A stretch of DNA of 64,000 nt from NCBI RefSeq assembly GCF_041320605.1, contig NZ_CP166679.1, positions 2,213,501 to 2,277,500 on the forward strand, read 5' to 3'. The stretch comes from Arenibacter antarcticus (GTDB taxonomy: Bacteria > Bacteroidota > Bacteroidia > Flavobacteriales > Flavobacteriaceae). Below are positions 46,939-57,081 of this stretch, in pieces (position 1 is the stretch's first letter; each line of letters starts with the position of its first letter). The notes below the pieces were generated by a model, which did not search any database, was not told the origin of the DNA, and saw only the letters and a list, made by a program, of their open reading frames with translations. The translations under genes and the position numbers were made by a program.

Positions 46939-48273
46939 TTAGGTCTTTATAAATTCTACACGTCTATTTTGAGCCTTACCAGCGGTAGTGTTGTTATCCC
47001 CAACAGGTTCGGCCTCGCCTTTCCCATCGGTCTGTAATCTACTTTCCATTATTCCAAAATCGCTGCTAAGGGACTTCTTTACTGAAGCAGCTCTTTTTTT
47101 GGAAAGTTCAACGTTAGTGGCATCACTGCCATCCGCATCGGTATGGCCCACAATCTGTACATTTATTCCAGATTCTTGTTGCAGGGCAATGGCTATCTCT
47201 TTTAAGGTGCCATAAGATTCTGGCTTAATCTTATCTGAACCCGAGTCGAATAAAATACCAGTGGTTGAGAATTTACCTTCCTTAAGAAGTTTGCTCCGCA
47301 GGTCTTCCCCGCCTTCTGCTACCTTTACATTGGTAATAAAAACAAATTGTCCGTTGGATTCGTTAGGCATGTGATCTAAATTAAACTTGAGGTATTTTAT
47401 GAGATCTACTCCAATAAACCTTGGTAGGTCTACTAGTTTACGCTCGTTCATCCACATTCGAAACCGCTGCCCGTTAACTGCAATAGCCACATGTGCCAGT
47501 TGTAGAATGTCGTTACGGACGTCTTTCTTCACATTGTTTCGAACTGTATTTTGTCCATTAATGCGATTGTTCAAATAAATTCCTGCATCCATATATTGAG
47601 CAAGGGGTATGCCCATTTCCGCGTAATTATATCCATGTCTAAAAGTGTTGTTATCGTCCAAGATAAGTGTTAAGCGGGCATAGGAATTGATTTCTTTGTC
47701 CAATCCGGTAGTAATCATATCAAATTCTACCGTGAAATCACTAGGAAGTATCTCGGGGAGATCGGGTATGTAGGAGGTTTTATTTGATAATTTCACCCAT
47801 TTATCTGGACTATTGTCGAAGGTTACGACCTCTCCGGAGCCATTGGTATTCCATTTTGCGGGAAAGTCACCTATGTTGTCCACGGAAAAATCGTCATACA
47901 TTAGCACTTTATTCCCTGCTACAAAATCGTAATTGGTATAGAATTTAAGGGTTTTGGGACCGCTTTCAACTGAATTAGCAGGGGTGTTTGCCTCTCCTGA
48001 AGTATTTGTACTGTTGGTGTTGCTTCCTTCGTGGTTCGGTGCTGGATTGGATTCGGGATTAGGAGCATTGCTTCCCGGCTCTAAAACATCGTCTAATGCG
48101 TCATCTGTTTTTTTACTGACCTCCTTATCTACTCGCCGTTCAACAGTGCGTTCTGCTGCTTTTTCAGCTATTTTGCCCAGTTTTTTTAAAAATTGACCAT
48201 TTGCTGAATTGCTGAAGGAAAACATAAGCAGACCACATAGTATTACTTTTGGTAGAATTTTCCTGAGTCTCAT
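46939..48273 (-). CDS. OmpA family protein with beta-sandwich domain
   Basis: 444 residues. Signal peptide (SNSANGQ), a basic coiled stretch (KLGKIAEKAAERTVERRVDK), an Asn/Ser/Pro-rich linker (about 70-105), a lectin-like beta-sandwich (about 110-320, KVLMYDDFSVDNIGDFPAKW) and an OmpA domain (about 335-444) with LFDSGSDKIKPESYGTL, VGHTDADGSD, LSKKRAASV and NRRVEFIKT. The last domain binds peptidoglycan. No N-terminal barrel, so it is probably periplasmic. Confidence 0.87.
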   Translation of the reverse strand: MRLRKILPKVILCGLLMFSFSNSANGQFLKKLGKIAEKAAERTVERRVDKEVSKKTDDALDDVLEPGSNAPNPESNPAPNHEGSNTNSTNTSGEANTPANSVESGPKTLKFYTNYDFVAGNKVLMYDDFSVDNIGDFPAKWNTNGSGEVVTFDNSPDKWVKLSNKTSYIPDLPEILPSDFTVEFDMITTGLDKEINSYARLTLILDDNNTFRHGYNYAEMGIPLAQYMDAGIYLNNRINGQNTVRNNVKKDVRNDILQLAHVAIAVNGQRFRMWMNERKLVDLPRFIGVDLIKYLKFNLDHMPNESNGQFVFITNVKVAEGGEDLRSKLLKEGKFSTTGILFDSGSDKIKPESYGTLKEIAIALQQESGINVQIVGHTDADGSDATNVELSKKRAASVKKSLSSDFGIMESRLQTDGKGEAEPVGDNNTTAGKAQNRRVEFIKT

Positions 48274-48446
48274 AACTGTAATTTTAATAGATTCATCTTA
48301 AATTATTTTTTATCCAGTGTTAACTGTTTTAAAAATAGGTAATTAGAGTGATCTATCGGAATTAGCTGTATGTATTGCACATATTCTTGTACTAACTGCA
48401 AGTTATATGGAGTAACCGGCTTATATCATGTTTTATAAATTACAGA

Positions 48447-48494
48447 AAAGGCCTTGTCCCATTTACACAATGTCTGGTATGGGACAAGGCAAAG
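48447..48494 (-). terminator. Terminator of the large lipoprotein gene
   Basis: GCCTTGTCCCAT (48451-48462) and ATGGGACAAGGC (48479-48490) form a 12-bp stem; on the minus strand four T follow. Confidence 0.75.
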
Positions 48495-48500
48495 GATATT

Positions 48501-50960
48501 TTAGTTGATCCTATAAACAATAATGGAATTGTCTTGATCTTTTGTGACCAACTCTAATTTATGATCGTTGTCCATGTCGCTGAGGTCTATTACGGAGCTT
48601 CCTGGTACTGGGAAATTGGAAATGCTTTCCGCCTGACTATCGAACAAGTAAATTTTTTGATTTTGTATATCGGTAACGCTGACATAGATCTTGTCGTTTA
48701 GATAGAATATTTTAGGTTTGGAGTACACACCAAGTTCCAGTTCCACCTTTTTACTGCGTATGGTCAAAACGTTATCGTTCATAATTACCAAGGTATTGCT
48801 TGTGGCATCAATGCCGTGATCTGGCAATAATTTTAGGTTGGTTGAGGTCATTTTTCCTTTTTCGTCTATTTGATATAGTCGCCCTTTGATGTCGGTCAGC
48901 GTAAACTTATTCTTATGGAGGTGTACCTCATTATCGGAAAACGCAATTTTTTCTTTCACTGGAACTCTGATCTCGCCTGTCCTTGAGAGTATTTTTAATT
49001 CCCCACCCTCTTCTTTAAAGACCACATAATCGTTTCTGCCTATCCTAAAGTGTTTGGCACTTCCAAGAATGGACCTCTCCGCTTTGTTGAACTTAAAGCC
49101 AGTCACCTTTTTTCCAAGCCTATTGTACATAGTTATTTTAGCGCCTTGTGATACCACAAAGCGATAATCCCTTTTCTTTTCATAATCAAATACCGCCAAG
49201 GGATTTAAGTTGCCACCATCATACTTAAAAGTAAAGGGGGAAACTTCGTTTCCATTTCTGTCTAAAATTAAGAATTCGTTATCTGTGGTAAAAGCTAGTT
49301 GCAAACGCCCGTTTTTATAAAGGTCTACTTGCTCTATACGCCCCTGTATTCTACCTTTTAATTGTTTTTTCCATAGGACCTTTCCCTCCGTAGAAATAAG
49401 ATAAAGATTGTTTTCTTGATCCTGGACTACTATTTCCTCCTTTTTGGTTAGGTGGTTTTTCACGAATTGCGGGGCATTTGCAATTCCTTTATCTAATGTC
49501 AGCGTGAATAAGGGGGTGGTTTGGTTCAGAGTTGTTTCGTGGGCAATTTTTTGAAATAAAATATTGGTGTGGTGAAAATTGTCTTCCGCAACCATTTGCG
49601 CAGCAAAGGTATATTCCGCAAGCTCCTTTACCTTAATCTCCTTTACAATTTCCGCTGAAATATTGTGGTTTAAAAAGTATTCAACTCCTTTGGCATTGGC
49701 TATAAAAAGGATGGAAGACTCATCTGCCAGTTGTTCTTTAGCGGTTTTGTAAGTAGCCGTTTTCTCAAAGGTGGCGCTGCTTTTATAATTGGCGATGATG
49801 GTTTTTAGGCTTTCCGCGGTATTGGCAAAAACAAATGCATTTTCAATGATGGTATAATGATTGGCCGTGTAATTCTTTACAAGGGGATCAAAATAGTGAT
49901 TAAGAAAATCTGACTTGGAAAGAGCTACTATTTCATTCCCCTGATAGTCCTCGGAGCCAATCTTAAGGCCATCCAAGTATTCTTGAATATTTTCAGAACC
50001 GCTGGTGTGCAAAATAATGGATGTCTCATTATTTAAATAGATGAAGCCAATTTCCTCCACGGCATTAAAAGTGTTGTCGATCAAAATGGACTTATCTAAA
50101 TATTTTTTTTGATTTCTGGCGAAAGAGCTATAATTATCAAAAGTGTACGACACTATGGCGTCCGAGGTCATTGGGGCCAAATTGGGGGTTTTATTGATAA
50201 GGGCATGGGTGCTATTAAAAAGGTTGCTTACTGTTGGCAGGGAATCGCTGACCGTGTTTATCCCATTGAGTTTTAAATGGTCCTTGTTAGAATTAAAGTC
50301 CACACACACCCATTCCGTGAATTTGGAAATATCTAGGTGTTGGTCTTTATTTAAAATGGGGCTTAGTAAGGAATTACTTTTCTTTGTGTTTAAAAATATA
50401 TTGGCACTACTTTGGTTGTTGGTGACTTGGTATAATGTGTTTAACGAAGGTTGTGTGCTTAGGTCTTTCTCCTTGCGCAACATATTTTCCAATAACATTT
50501 TAGCAGAACTAAAAATAATTTTATCGTTAAGGCTTGTAGAGTAAAAAGTAGCCCCTTCCAACGTGTATTTCTCTAAATTACTCCCTTGATAAGTAATGTG
50601 TTCTACTTTTTTATCAGTGATTTCGTCCAGGTTAATTAGGTCTTCGGATTTGTGGACGATGTACAGAATTTCAAAATTCCCTTTTCCTAATTCAACAAAG
50701 GCAAGGATGCTCTCCAGATTGGTCTGTAGGTATTGCAAGGGTTTTGCCTTAGCTACAAGAGAGGCGTACGCTTTGGTGGAAGAAAAAGACTTTAATAGGT
50801 CGTTGTTCTCCAATTCACTGGAAAAGGATACCTTATCGTTTATTTTAATGATTACCGAGCTGTTATGCGGGACGTAATGTAGTAAGGGGGAAGTGGTGTT
50901 ATTGTTTTTGTTACATGCAAGAAGGAACAAAAAGGAAATAATGGCTATTTTAAATTTCAT
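48501..50960 (-). CDS. Large lipoprotein with C-terminal propeller-like domain
   Basis: 819 residues from the ATG at 50960; a longer start at 50978 would lie inside the promoter box described separately. Lipobox FLFLLAC (Cys16). The N-terminal 480 residues are alpha/beta and resemble DUF3352-type proteins (YVPHNSSVIIKINDK, LSTQPSLNTLYQVTNNQSSA). Residues about 500-819 are repeated short beta blades (NNLYLISTEGKVLWKKQL, FLILDRNGNEVSPFTFK, ITMYNRLGKKVTGFKF), a PQQ-like propeller. Resembles an assembly or scaffold lipoprotein; function unknown. Confidence 0.75.
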   Translation of the reverse strand: MKFKIAIISFLFLLACNKNNNTTSPLLHYVPHNSSVIIKINDKVSFSSELENNDLLKSFSSTKAYASLVAKAKPLQYLQTNLESILAFVELGKGNFEILYIVHKSEDLINLDEITDKKVEHITYQGSNLEKYTLEGATFYSTSLNDKIIFSSAKMLLENMLRKEKDLSTQPSLNTLYQVTNNQSSANIFLNTKKSNSLLSPILNKDQHLDISKFTEWVCVDFNSNKDHLKLNGINTVSDSLPTVSNLFNSTHALINKTPNLAPMTSDAIVSYTFDNYSSFARNQKKYLDKSILIDNTFNAVEEIGFIYLNNETSIILHTSGSENIQEYLDGLKIGSEDYQGNEIVALSKSDFLNHYFDPLVKNYTANHYTIIENAFVFANTAESLKTIIANYKSSATFEKTATYKTAKEQLADESSILFIANAKGVEYFLNHNISAEIVKEIKVKELAEYTFAAQMVAEDNFHHTNILFQKIAHETTLNQTTPLFTLTLDKGIANAPQFVKNHLTKKEEIVVQDQENNLYLISTEGKVLWKKQLKGRIQGRIEQVDLYKNGRLQLAFTTDNEFLILDRNGNEVSPFTFKYDGGNLNPLAVFDYEKKRDYRFVVSQGAKITMYNRLGKKVTGFKFNKAERSILGSAKHFRIGRNDYVVFKEEGGELKILSRTGEIRVPVKEKIAFSDNEVHLHKNKFTLTDIKGRLYQIDEKGKMTSTNLKLLPDHGIDATSNTLVIMNDNVLTIRSKKVELELGVYSKPKIFYLNDKIYVSVTDIQNQKIYLFDSQAESISNFPVPGSSVIDLSDMDNDHKLELVTKDQDNSIIVYRIN

Positions 50961-50975
50961 AGAAACGACTTTGCA

Positions 50976-50983
50976 CAAAAATA
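50976..50983 (-). promoter_or_regulatory. TAnnTTTG promoter box for the large lipoprotein gene
   Basis: TATTTTTG on the minus strand (50983-50976), 15 bases before the ATG at 50960. This decides against the longer start at 50978. Confidence 0.55.
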
Positions 50984-51007
50984 GGATTTTTAAACATCAT
51001 GTTTTAA

Positions 51008-51586
51008 TTACTCGGGTAATAGTCGGAACGATTTGCGGTGGTATTTGGTAATTCCGTATTTTCTTATTGCATCCCGGTGTTCCGCAGTGGGATAGCCTTT
51101 GTTTTTTTTCCAATTGTACATTGGGAATTCCAAATGTATTTTTTCCATATAAAGGTCTCTTGCAGTTTTAGCAAGAACCGATGCCGCGGCAATACTCTGG
51201 TATTTAGCATCTCCTTTAACAATACAGGCAAAGGGGATATTCTTATATGGATTAAATCTGTTACCATCTACAATGATAAACTCAGGGGGCATGGTTAATT
51301 GGTCTATTGCCTTGTGCATGGCCAAAAAGGAGGCGTTCAAAATATTTATAGCATCGATCTCTAGCGGGAAGACATGGGCAATACCATAACACACGGCACT
51401 ATGTTCTATATGTGGCCGAATTAGGTTTCTTTTAGCCTCAGTTAATAATTTGGAATCGTTTAGAGTGCCATTGGTATAGTGGTCAGGCAATATTACTGCA
51501 GCAGCTGTTACTGGTCCTGCGAGACAACCTCTTCCGGCTTCATCGGTTCCCGCTTCTATAAATTTGGTATAATAAGGTTGTAGCAT
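51008..51586 (-). CDS. rnhB: Ribonuclease HII
   Basis: 192 residues. The catalytic Asp/Glu pair is D15-E16 in [24 protein letters not shown] and [22 protein letters not shown] carry the remaining acidic residues. It removes RNA from RNA-DNA hybrids, including single ribonucleotides. Complete. Confidence 0.96.
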   Translation of the reverse strand: MLQPYYTKFIEAGTDEAGRGCLAGPVTAAAVILPDHYTNGTLNDSKLLTEAKRNLIRPHIEHSAVCYGIAHVFPLEIDAINILNASFLAMHKAIDQLTMPPEFIIVDGNRFNPYKNIPFACIVKGDAKYQSIAAASVLAKTARDLYMEKIHLEFPMYNWKKNKGYPTAEHRDAIRKYGITKYHRKSFRLLPE

Positions 51587-52131
51587 TTAAGGGTTTTATT
51601 CTAATTATGTAATTGGAAACTAATCATCAGGCCCAAATCTTAACCTTAGCGTCGGTTTGTGGTGTCTCCAATGCCAAATATAAAAATTTAAAAAAAGGAA
51701 TTGCAAGGCGGATGAAACTTCAGTAGAGGAAGTAACTATTATTCCTTGGTGTTTAGGGGTTGTATGAAGCTTACCACTTTCTTGTCCTATAGAAACTTTA
51801 ATCGTATTCACTAAAAAGGCCATATAAATTGCCAAGGACGGTTTGAGGATTAGAAGTGATGAAGTTCAGAAGTGTAAGATTACCAGAGGATTAAGGTCAA
51901 GAGTGAAGAAGAAGGTGACATAGTGGATGGAGCGAAATAAGAAAATTTGGACATGAGCCTACTAAGAAGTTGTTAAAAAAGTGAATATATGATAAAAGTG
52001 AGGCTTTTTTTTAACAAAACAAAACAAAAATGTTAAAAAATTAAGGTATTCTGATTATTTATCTCTACTTTTTAATAAAGCTTATGCGTTATTTTCCTTC
52101 GTTGTAAGTCGCTAACTCTTAAAACACACCT
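51587..52131. other. Intergenic region upstream of susC
   Basis: About 545 bases. A 71-residue minus-strand frame (51620-51835) has no recognisable protein character and is not called. The final 150 bases are very AT-rich. TACTTTTT near 52064-52071 is one base off the TAnnTTTG box and could serve the SusCD operon. I see no regulator gene or terminator. Confidence 0.45.
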
Positions 52132-55100
52132 ATGAAATCAAAACTAACTTGGATCTTAGTTCCAATTATGGGGCTATTAATGAGTTTTTCCTACTCGCAG
52201 GAAAAAACAATTTCCGGAACTGTGTCGGATCAAAAGGGACTTCCCTTGCCCGGAGTGAATATTGTAGTTGAAGGGACCACCGATGGCACGCAGACCGACT
52301 TCGACGGTAACTATACTATTCAGGGTGAACAAGGACAAACATTACTGTTTAGTTATATTGGTCAAAAAAGCGTTTCCAAACTTATTGGAGCTTTATCTGT
52401 AATAGATGTAGTGATGGAAGAGGATGCAGAAGCATTGGAGGAAGTGGTGGTCACTGCTTTGGGTATCTCACGGGATAAAAAATCTTTGGGATATTCCACT
52501 CAAGAGGTTCAAGGAGAGGATTTGAATACCGTGAAGAGCGGAAATTTTGTAAATGCCCTCTCGGGGAAAGCTTCCGGTATCCAGATTAAAAAGAACAACA
52601 ACTTAGGGGGTTCTACCAACGTAGTCATTAGAGGTAATGCATCATTAACCGGAAGCAATCAGGCCCTGTTCGTAATTGATGGTGTTCCAATAAACAATAC
52701 CAATACCAATTCTAAGTATCAAGGTGAGGCTAGTGGTAACTACTATGATTATGGAAACACTGCTTCGGATATTAACCCTGATGATATTGAGACGGTAAAC
52801 GTTTTAAAAGGAGCGGCCGCTTCTGCCCTTTATGGTTCTAGGGCTGCCAATGGGGTTATAATGATAACCACTAAAAAAGGGAAGAAAGTACAAGGAATGG
52901 GAGTTACCGTTAATTCTGGTATAACAATAGGTTCTATAGATAAAAGTACATTTGCCAAGTATCAAGACCAATATGGCGCCGGATACGGACCGTATTATGG
53001 CCCCGATGAAGATGATTTCTTTAATATGGAGGATATAACTGGCGACGGAAATTTGGATTTAACGGTCCCTTACCAAGAAGATGGTTCATATGGTGGCCGA
53101 TTCGACCCAAGTTTAATGGTTTACCAATGGGATGCATTTGATCCGGAATCCCCAAATTATCGAAAGGCTACTCCATGGATAAATGCAAAAAATGGACCGA
53201 TATCGTTTTTCGAAACTCCGGTTACAACCACTAATTCAGTTGCTTTTGCAAAATCCTATGAGGACGATGGTTCTTTTCGACTGAACTATACGCACTTCGA
53301 TCAAAGCGGTATTTTACCCAACAGTTCTATAAAAAAGCATAATTTCTCAATGAGCGGTTCCTTTAAATTATCGGACCGACTGTCGGTTAATGGATATGCA
53401 AATTACATCAATACTAAAGCCCACGGACGTAATTCTACGGGGTATAGCGATAATATAATGAGTAATTTTAAGCAATGGTGGCAGACCAACGTCGACCTTA
53501 AAGATCAGCGGGATATTTATTTTACTACCAAGAGAAATGTTACATGGAATCCTGCTACCAGCGATGCTGGTTCACCACCAATCTTTTGGGATAACCCATA
53601 TTGGGCCCGTTATGAGAATTACCAAAACGATTCTAGAAATCGCTTTATCGGTAATGTGTCGCTAGATTATAAATTTGCAGATTGGTTAAGCTTTACTGCT
53701 AGGGTAGCAACCGACACTTACTCCGAGATACAGGAAGAGAGAAGGGCGAACGGTAGTGTGCCAACAAGCTTTGGTATTCCAGATAGCGGCGGAAACAGAG
53801 GAAATGTGGATTCTGGTTATGGAAGAAGAAATCTGGAGGTTACGGAGACCAATTATGACTTTATGTTCAACGTTCAAAAGGATCTTTCCGACAAACTAAA
53901 TTTAAAAGTTATACTTGGCTCCAATATTAGAAGGAGTGATTTTCAATCCATTTATTCGGCAACAAGTGGCGGGTTGAGCGTACCTAAGCTATATTCCCTG
54001 CAAAACAGTACAGGCCCTCTTGCTCTTCCAGTGGAAAGAGACGAGAAAATTGGCGTCGATGGTATCTACGCAAGTGCATCATTGGGCTATAATAGTACTA
54101 TTTATGTTGATGCCACCATAAGGAGAGATCATTCTTCTACCTTGCCAGAGGACAATAGTAGTTTTTATTATCCTTCTATAGCTACTAGTTTTGTTTTCAC
54201 CAATCTCTTAAACGCAGATTTCCTCACCTTCGGAAAACTAAGAGCCAACTATGCGGAAGTAGGGAATAGTGCTCCTTTCGATTTTCTTTATGACACCTAT
54301 AATGTCAATATCCCACCAGGAGCACCTAGTACCTCTGTGGATAATCAAAAAAAGAATCCCAACTTAAAACCTGAGAAAACGGAAAGTTTTGAAGTTGGAT
54401 TGGAAATGCGATTTTTTCTAAACAGGTTGAGCTTTGATATGGCATATTACAAAACCAATTCTATTGATCAAATATTTGGAGTCCCAGTTTCTAGAGCGAC
54501 CGGTTTTGAAGAAAAAATTCTAAATGCTGGTGAAATTGAAAACCAGGGAGTTGAGATTTCAGTGTCTGGTAGCCCCGTTAGAACGGTGGACTTCAATTGG
54601 ACCGCAAGCGTTAACTGGACGCAAAATAAGAATAAAGTAGTTGGATTGGAAGAGGGAATCCAAAACCTGCAGCTGGGAGATTTCCAAGGAGGGGTTACCC
54701 TAAATGCCGAAGTGGGAAAGGCCTACGGTATTATCCATGGTACGGACTATACCTATCTTAACGGACAGAAAGTAGTTGATCCAGAAGATGGGCAATACAT
54801 TAAAACGGCTACTTCCGATAAAACAATTGGCGACACAAACCCAGATTGGCTCATGGGGATATCTAATAAATTCAGTTATAAAAATATATCCTTTAGTTTC
54901 TTAATCGACATTCAACAAGGTGGCAGTATCTTTTCATTGGACCAATATTACGGCCGTGCAACGGGATTGTATGAGGAGACCGCATTTATAAATGACTTGG
55001 GGAATCCTGTTCGGAATAGTTTGGCCGACGGCGGAGGATTTATCAACGATGGGGTAAACCCAGACGGAGCAACGAATGCTACGAGGATCAGGGCAGATAG

Positions 55101-55398
55101 GTTTGGTGCTTTTGGATATAGAAGAGGCTTGCCAGACAAAGCATTTGTCTATGATGCGAGCTATGTGAAACTTAGGGAAGTGGCACTTATTTATAATTTG
55201 CCAAGCAAATTGTTAGAGAATACTTTCTTGACCAATGCAAGCTTAAGCGTTATTGGATCCAACCTTTGGATTATCAATAAAAACATTCCACATGAAGATC
55301 CAGAAGGTGGTTTGTCTGCTGGTAATTTACAAGGGTATTCCGTTGGTTCATTACCTACCACAAGGGATTTTGGTGTCAATCTTAAATTACAATTCTAA
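52132..55398 (+). CDS. SusC/RagA family TonB-dependent receptor
   Basis: 1088 residues. Signal peptide to SFSYSQ. A carboxypeptidase-regulatory-like domain (about 25-105, ISGTVSDQKGLPLPGVNI) is followed by the plug (about 115-250) with the SusC signatures VVTALGISRDKKSLGYS, NALSGKASGIQI, VLKGAAASALYGSRAANGVI and MITTKKGK. A 22-strand-type barrel closes with FGVNLKLQF. It imports an oligosaccharide or peptide with the SusD lipoprotein encoded 11 bases downstream. No STN signalling domain, no linked sigma/anti-sigma genes. Ligand unknown. Confidence 0.95.
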   Translation: MKSKLTWILVPIMGLLMSFSYSQEKTISGTVSDQKGLPLPGVNIVVEGTTDGTQTDFDGNYTIQGEQGQTLLFSYIGQKSVSKLIGALSVIDVVMEEDAEALEEVVVTALGISRDKKSLGYSTQEVQGEDLNTVKSGNFVNALSGKASGIQIKKNNNLGGSTNVVIRGNASLTGSNQALFVIDGVPINNTNTNSKYQGEASGNYYDYGNTASDINPDDIETVNVLKGAAASALYGSRAANGVIMITTKKGKKVQGMGVTVNSGITIGSIDKSTFAKYQDQYGAGYGPYYGPDEDDFFNMEDITGDGNLDLTVPYQEDGSYGGRFDPSLMVYQWDAFDPESPNYRKATPWINAKNGPISFFETPVTTTNSVAFAKSYEDDGSFRLNYTHFDQSGILPNSSIKKHNFSMSGSFKLSDRLSVNGYANYINTKAHGRNSTGYSDNIMSNFKQWWQTNVDLKDQRDIYFTTKRNVTWNPATSDAGSPPIFWDNPYWARYENYQNDSRNRFIGNVSLDYKFADWLSFTARVATDTYSEIQEERRANGSVPTSFGIPDSGGNRGNVDSGYGRRNLEVTETNYDFMFNVQKDLSDKLNLKVILGSNIRRSDFQSIYSATSGGLSVPKLYSLQNSTGPLALPVERDEKIGVDGIYASASLGYNSTIYVDATIRRDHSSTLPEDNSSFYYPSIATSFVFTNLLNADFLTFGKLRANYAEVGNSAPFDFLYDTYNVNIPPGAPSTSVDNQKKNPNLKPEKTESFEVGLEMRFFLNRLSFDMAYYKTNSIDQIFGVPVSRATGFEEKILNAGEIENQGVEISVSGSPVRTVDFNWTASVNWTQNKNKVVGLEEGIQNLQLGDFQGGVTLNAEVGKAYGIIHGTDYTYLNGQKVVDPEDGQYIKTATSDKTIGDTNPDWLMGISNKFSYKNISFSFLIDIQQGGSIFSLDQYYGRATGLYEETAFINDLGNPVRNSLADGGGFINDGVNPDGATNATRIRADRFGAFGYRRGLPDKAFVYDASYVKLREVALIYNLPSKLLENTFLTNASLSVIGSNLWIINKNIPHEDPEGGLSAGNLQGYSVGSLPTTRDFGVNLKLQF

Positions 55399-55409
55399 AA
55401 AATATAAAT

Positions 55410-56861
55410 ATGAAAAAAATAGCAATATTAATTACTGCCGTGATTTTTGCTTCATGTTCCGCTGATTTGGAAAATCTTAACGAGAACATCAAGGATCCTT
55501 TGTCCGTGCCTGGGGAGAGTTTGTTTACCGGAGCACAGAAAAGTTTGGTAGATCAAGTAGTGGATTTGAATGTTAACAATAACAATACTAAACTTTGGGC
55601 CCAGTTTTTACAGGAAACCACCTATACGGATGAAAGTAACTATGACCAAGTTACAAGGACCATTCCCGAAAGGCATTGGAGCGTATTGTATAAAGATGTA
55701 TTAAAAGATCTGGATGAGGCAAAGAAAGTTATTGCGGAAACCACTTACCCCACCCCGGAAGAGGAAGAGCTAAAACCCAATAAACTGGTCGTCATAGAGA
55801 TTCTAAATGTATATGCTTACAGTATCTTGGTAGAAACTTTTGGAGATGTTCCTTATACAGAAGCATTAGATATTGACAATCTATTGCCTGCATATGATGA
55901 TGGAGAAACGGTCTATAAGGATCTAATCGCTCGGTTGACCACTGCAATTGGGGCATTGGACGAGAACAAAGGAAGTTTTGGTAGTGGAGATAGAATTTAC
56001 GGTGGCGATGTAGCAAAATGGAAATTGTTTGCAGCCTCCCTGAAGCTAAGGATGGGGATGCTTTTATCCGATGTGGATCCTGCCTTTGCCAAAACCACCG
56101 TGGAAAGCGCTGTTTCTACAGGGGTGTTTACAAGCAATGCCGATAATGCAACTTATACCTATTTGGGCTCTGACCCCAATACTAATCCTATTCATGCCAA
56201 TTTGGTTTTGAGCGGGAGAAAGGATTTTGTTGCAGCCACGACAATAATCGATATTATGAACGATTTGGACGATCCTAGGAGATCACTTTATTTTCTACCT
56301 ACAGATGATGGTACCTATAAAGGCGGAAATATCGGGGAAACCTCAAGTTATTCTGCCTATTCCCATGTTTCAGCTCAAATTGAGGAAGCCACTTTTCCCG
56401 GTGTTATTCTAGATTATGCTGAGGTGCAATTTTTATTAGCAGAAGCAAGAGCAAGATTATTTGATGTTGGTGGTACAGTAAAGGAGCATTACGATGCTGC
56501 TATTACGGCCTCCATTATTGATTGGGGCGGTACCGATGCAGATGCAATAACTTATTTGGCAACGCCTGCAGTGAATTATGACTTAGCCATTTTGGCGAGT
56601 ATAGCAGGAACGCCTTGGAAGGATATTATTGGAACCCAAAAATGGATTGCACTTTATAATAGGGGCTTGGAAGCCTGGACATCCATAAGATTACTAGACT
56701 ATCCAATAATGGCTATTCCTGATGATGCGGTTTCCGGCTATCCCAATAGATATACCTATCCAATTATTGAACAGACCTTGAACGGCGCAAATTACACTTC
56801 CGCTGCCTCGGCCATTGGTAGTGATGAGGCTGAGACCAAATTATTTTGGGACTTGAACTAA
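55410..56861 (+). CDS. SusD/RagB family lipoprotein
   Basis: 483 residues. Lipobox IFASC (Cys16), followed by NLNENIKDPLSVPGESLFTG, typical of the SusD-like family 2 (PF12771). Helical TPR-like segments (LWAQFLQETTYTDESNYDQ, YKDVLKDLDEAKKVI, YSILVETFGDVPYTEAL) and the C-terminal RLLDYPIMAIPDDA, YPIIEQTLN. It caps the SusC barrel and captures the substrate on the cell surface. A terminator follows within 50 bases. Confidence 0.93.
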   Translation: MKKIAILITAVIFASCSADLENLNENIKDPLSVPGESLFTGAQKSLVDQVVDLNVNNNNTKLWAQFLQETTYTDESNYDQVTRTIPERHWSVLYKDVLKDLDEAKKVIAETTYPTPEEEELKPNKLVVIEILNVYAYSILVETFGDVPYTEALDIDNLLPAYDDGETVYKDLIARLTTAIGALDENKGSFGSGDRIYGGDVAKWKLFAASLKLRMGMLLSDVDPAFAKTTVESAVSTGVFTSNADNATYTYLGSDPNTNPIHANLVLSGRKDFVAATTIIDIMNDLDDPRRSLYFLPTDDGTYKGGNIGETSSYSAYSHVSAQIEEATFPGVILDYAEVQFLLAEARARLFDVGGTVKEHYDAAITASIIDWGGTDADAITYLATPAVNYDLAILASIAGTPWKDIIGTQKWIALYNRGLEAWTSIRLLDYPIMAIPDDAVSGYPNRYTYPIIEQTLNGANYTSAASAIGSDEAETKLFWDLN

Positions 56862-56883
56862 ACCTTGTATAATGTATTCAATA

Positions 56884-56914
56884 CCAAACCTGCAGTTATA
56901 CGCTGCAGGTTTTA
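56884..56914 (+). terminator. Terminator of the SusCD operon
   Basis: AAACCTGCAG and CTGCAGGTTT arms (56886-56912 region) with a 7-base loop, then TTATATTT. Confidence 0.75.
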
Positions 56915-57055
56915 TATTTCCTATAATTCTGAAATGGATTTACAAACTTGAAGAAATAATTTCCAGTTCTGGATGTTTAGTCTCCTTAAGTAAAGTATAT
57001 AAGGAGTTGTTTTTCTGTTTTTTGAAGTTTAGCATTTCATTAAGGACAAAAAAAT

Positions 57056-57063
57056 TAACTTTG
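57056..57063 (+). promoter_or_regulatory. TAnnTTTG box upstream of the porin gene
   Basis: TAACTTTG at 57056-57063, 18 bases before the ATG. No TTG at the usual distance. Confidence 0.45.
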
Positions 57064-57081
57064 TCGGCGTAAGTCTATAGA

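Noticed and set aside
51620..51835. 71-residue minus-strand frame upstream of rnhB
   Set aside because: No recognisable domain, signal or ribosome site, and odd composition; kept as intergenic.
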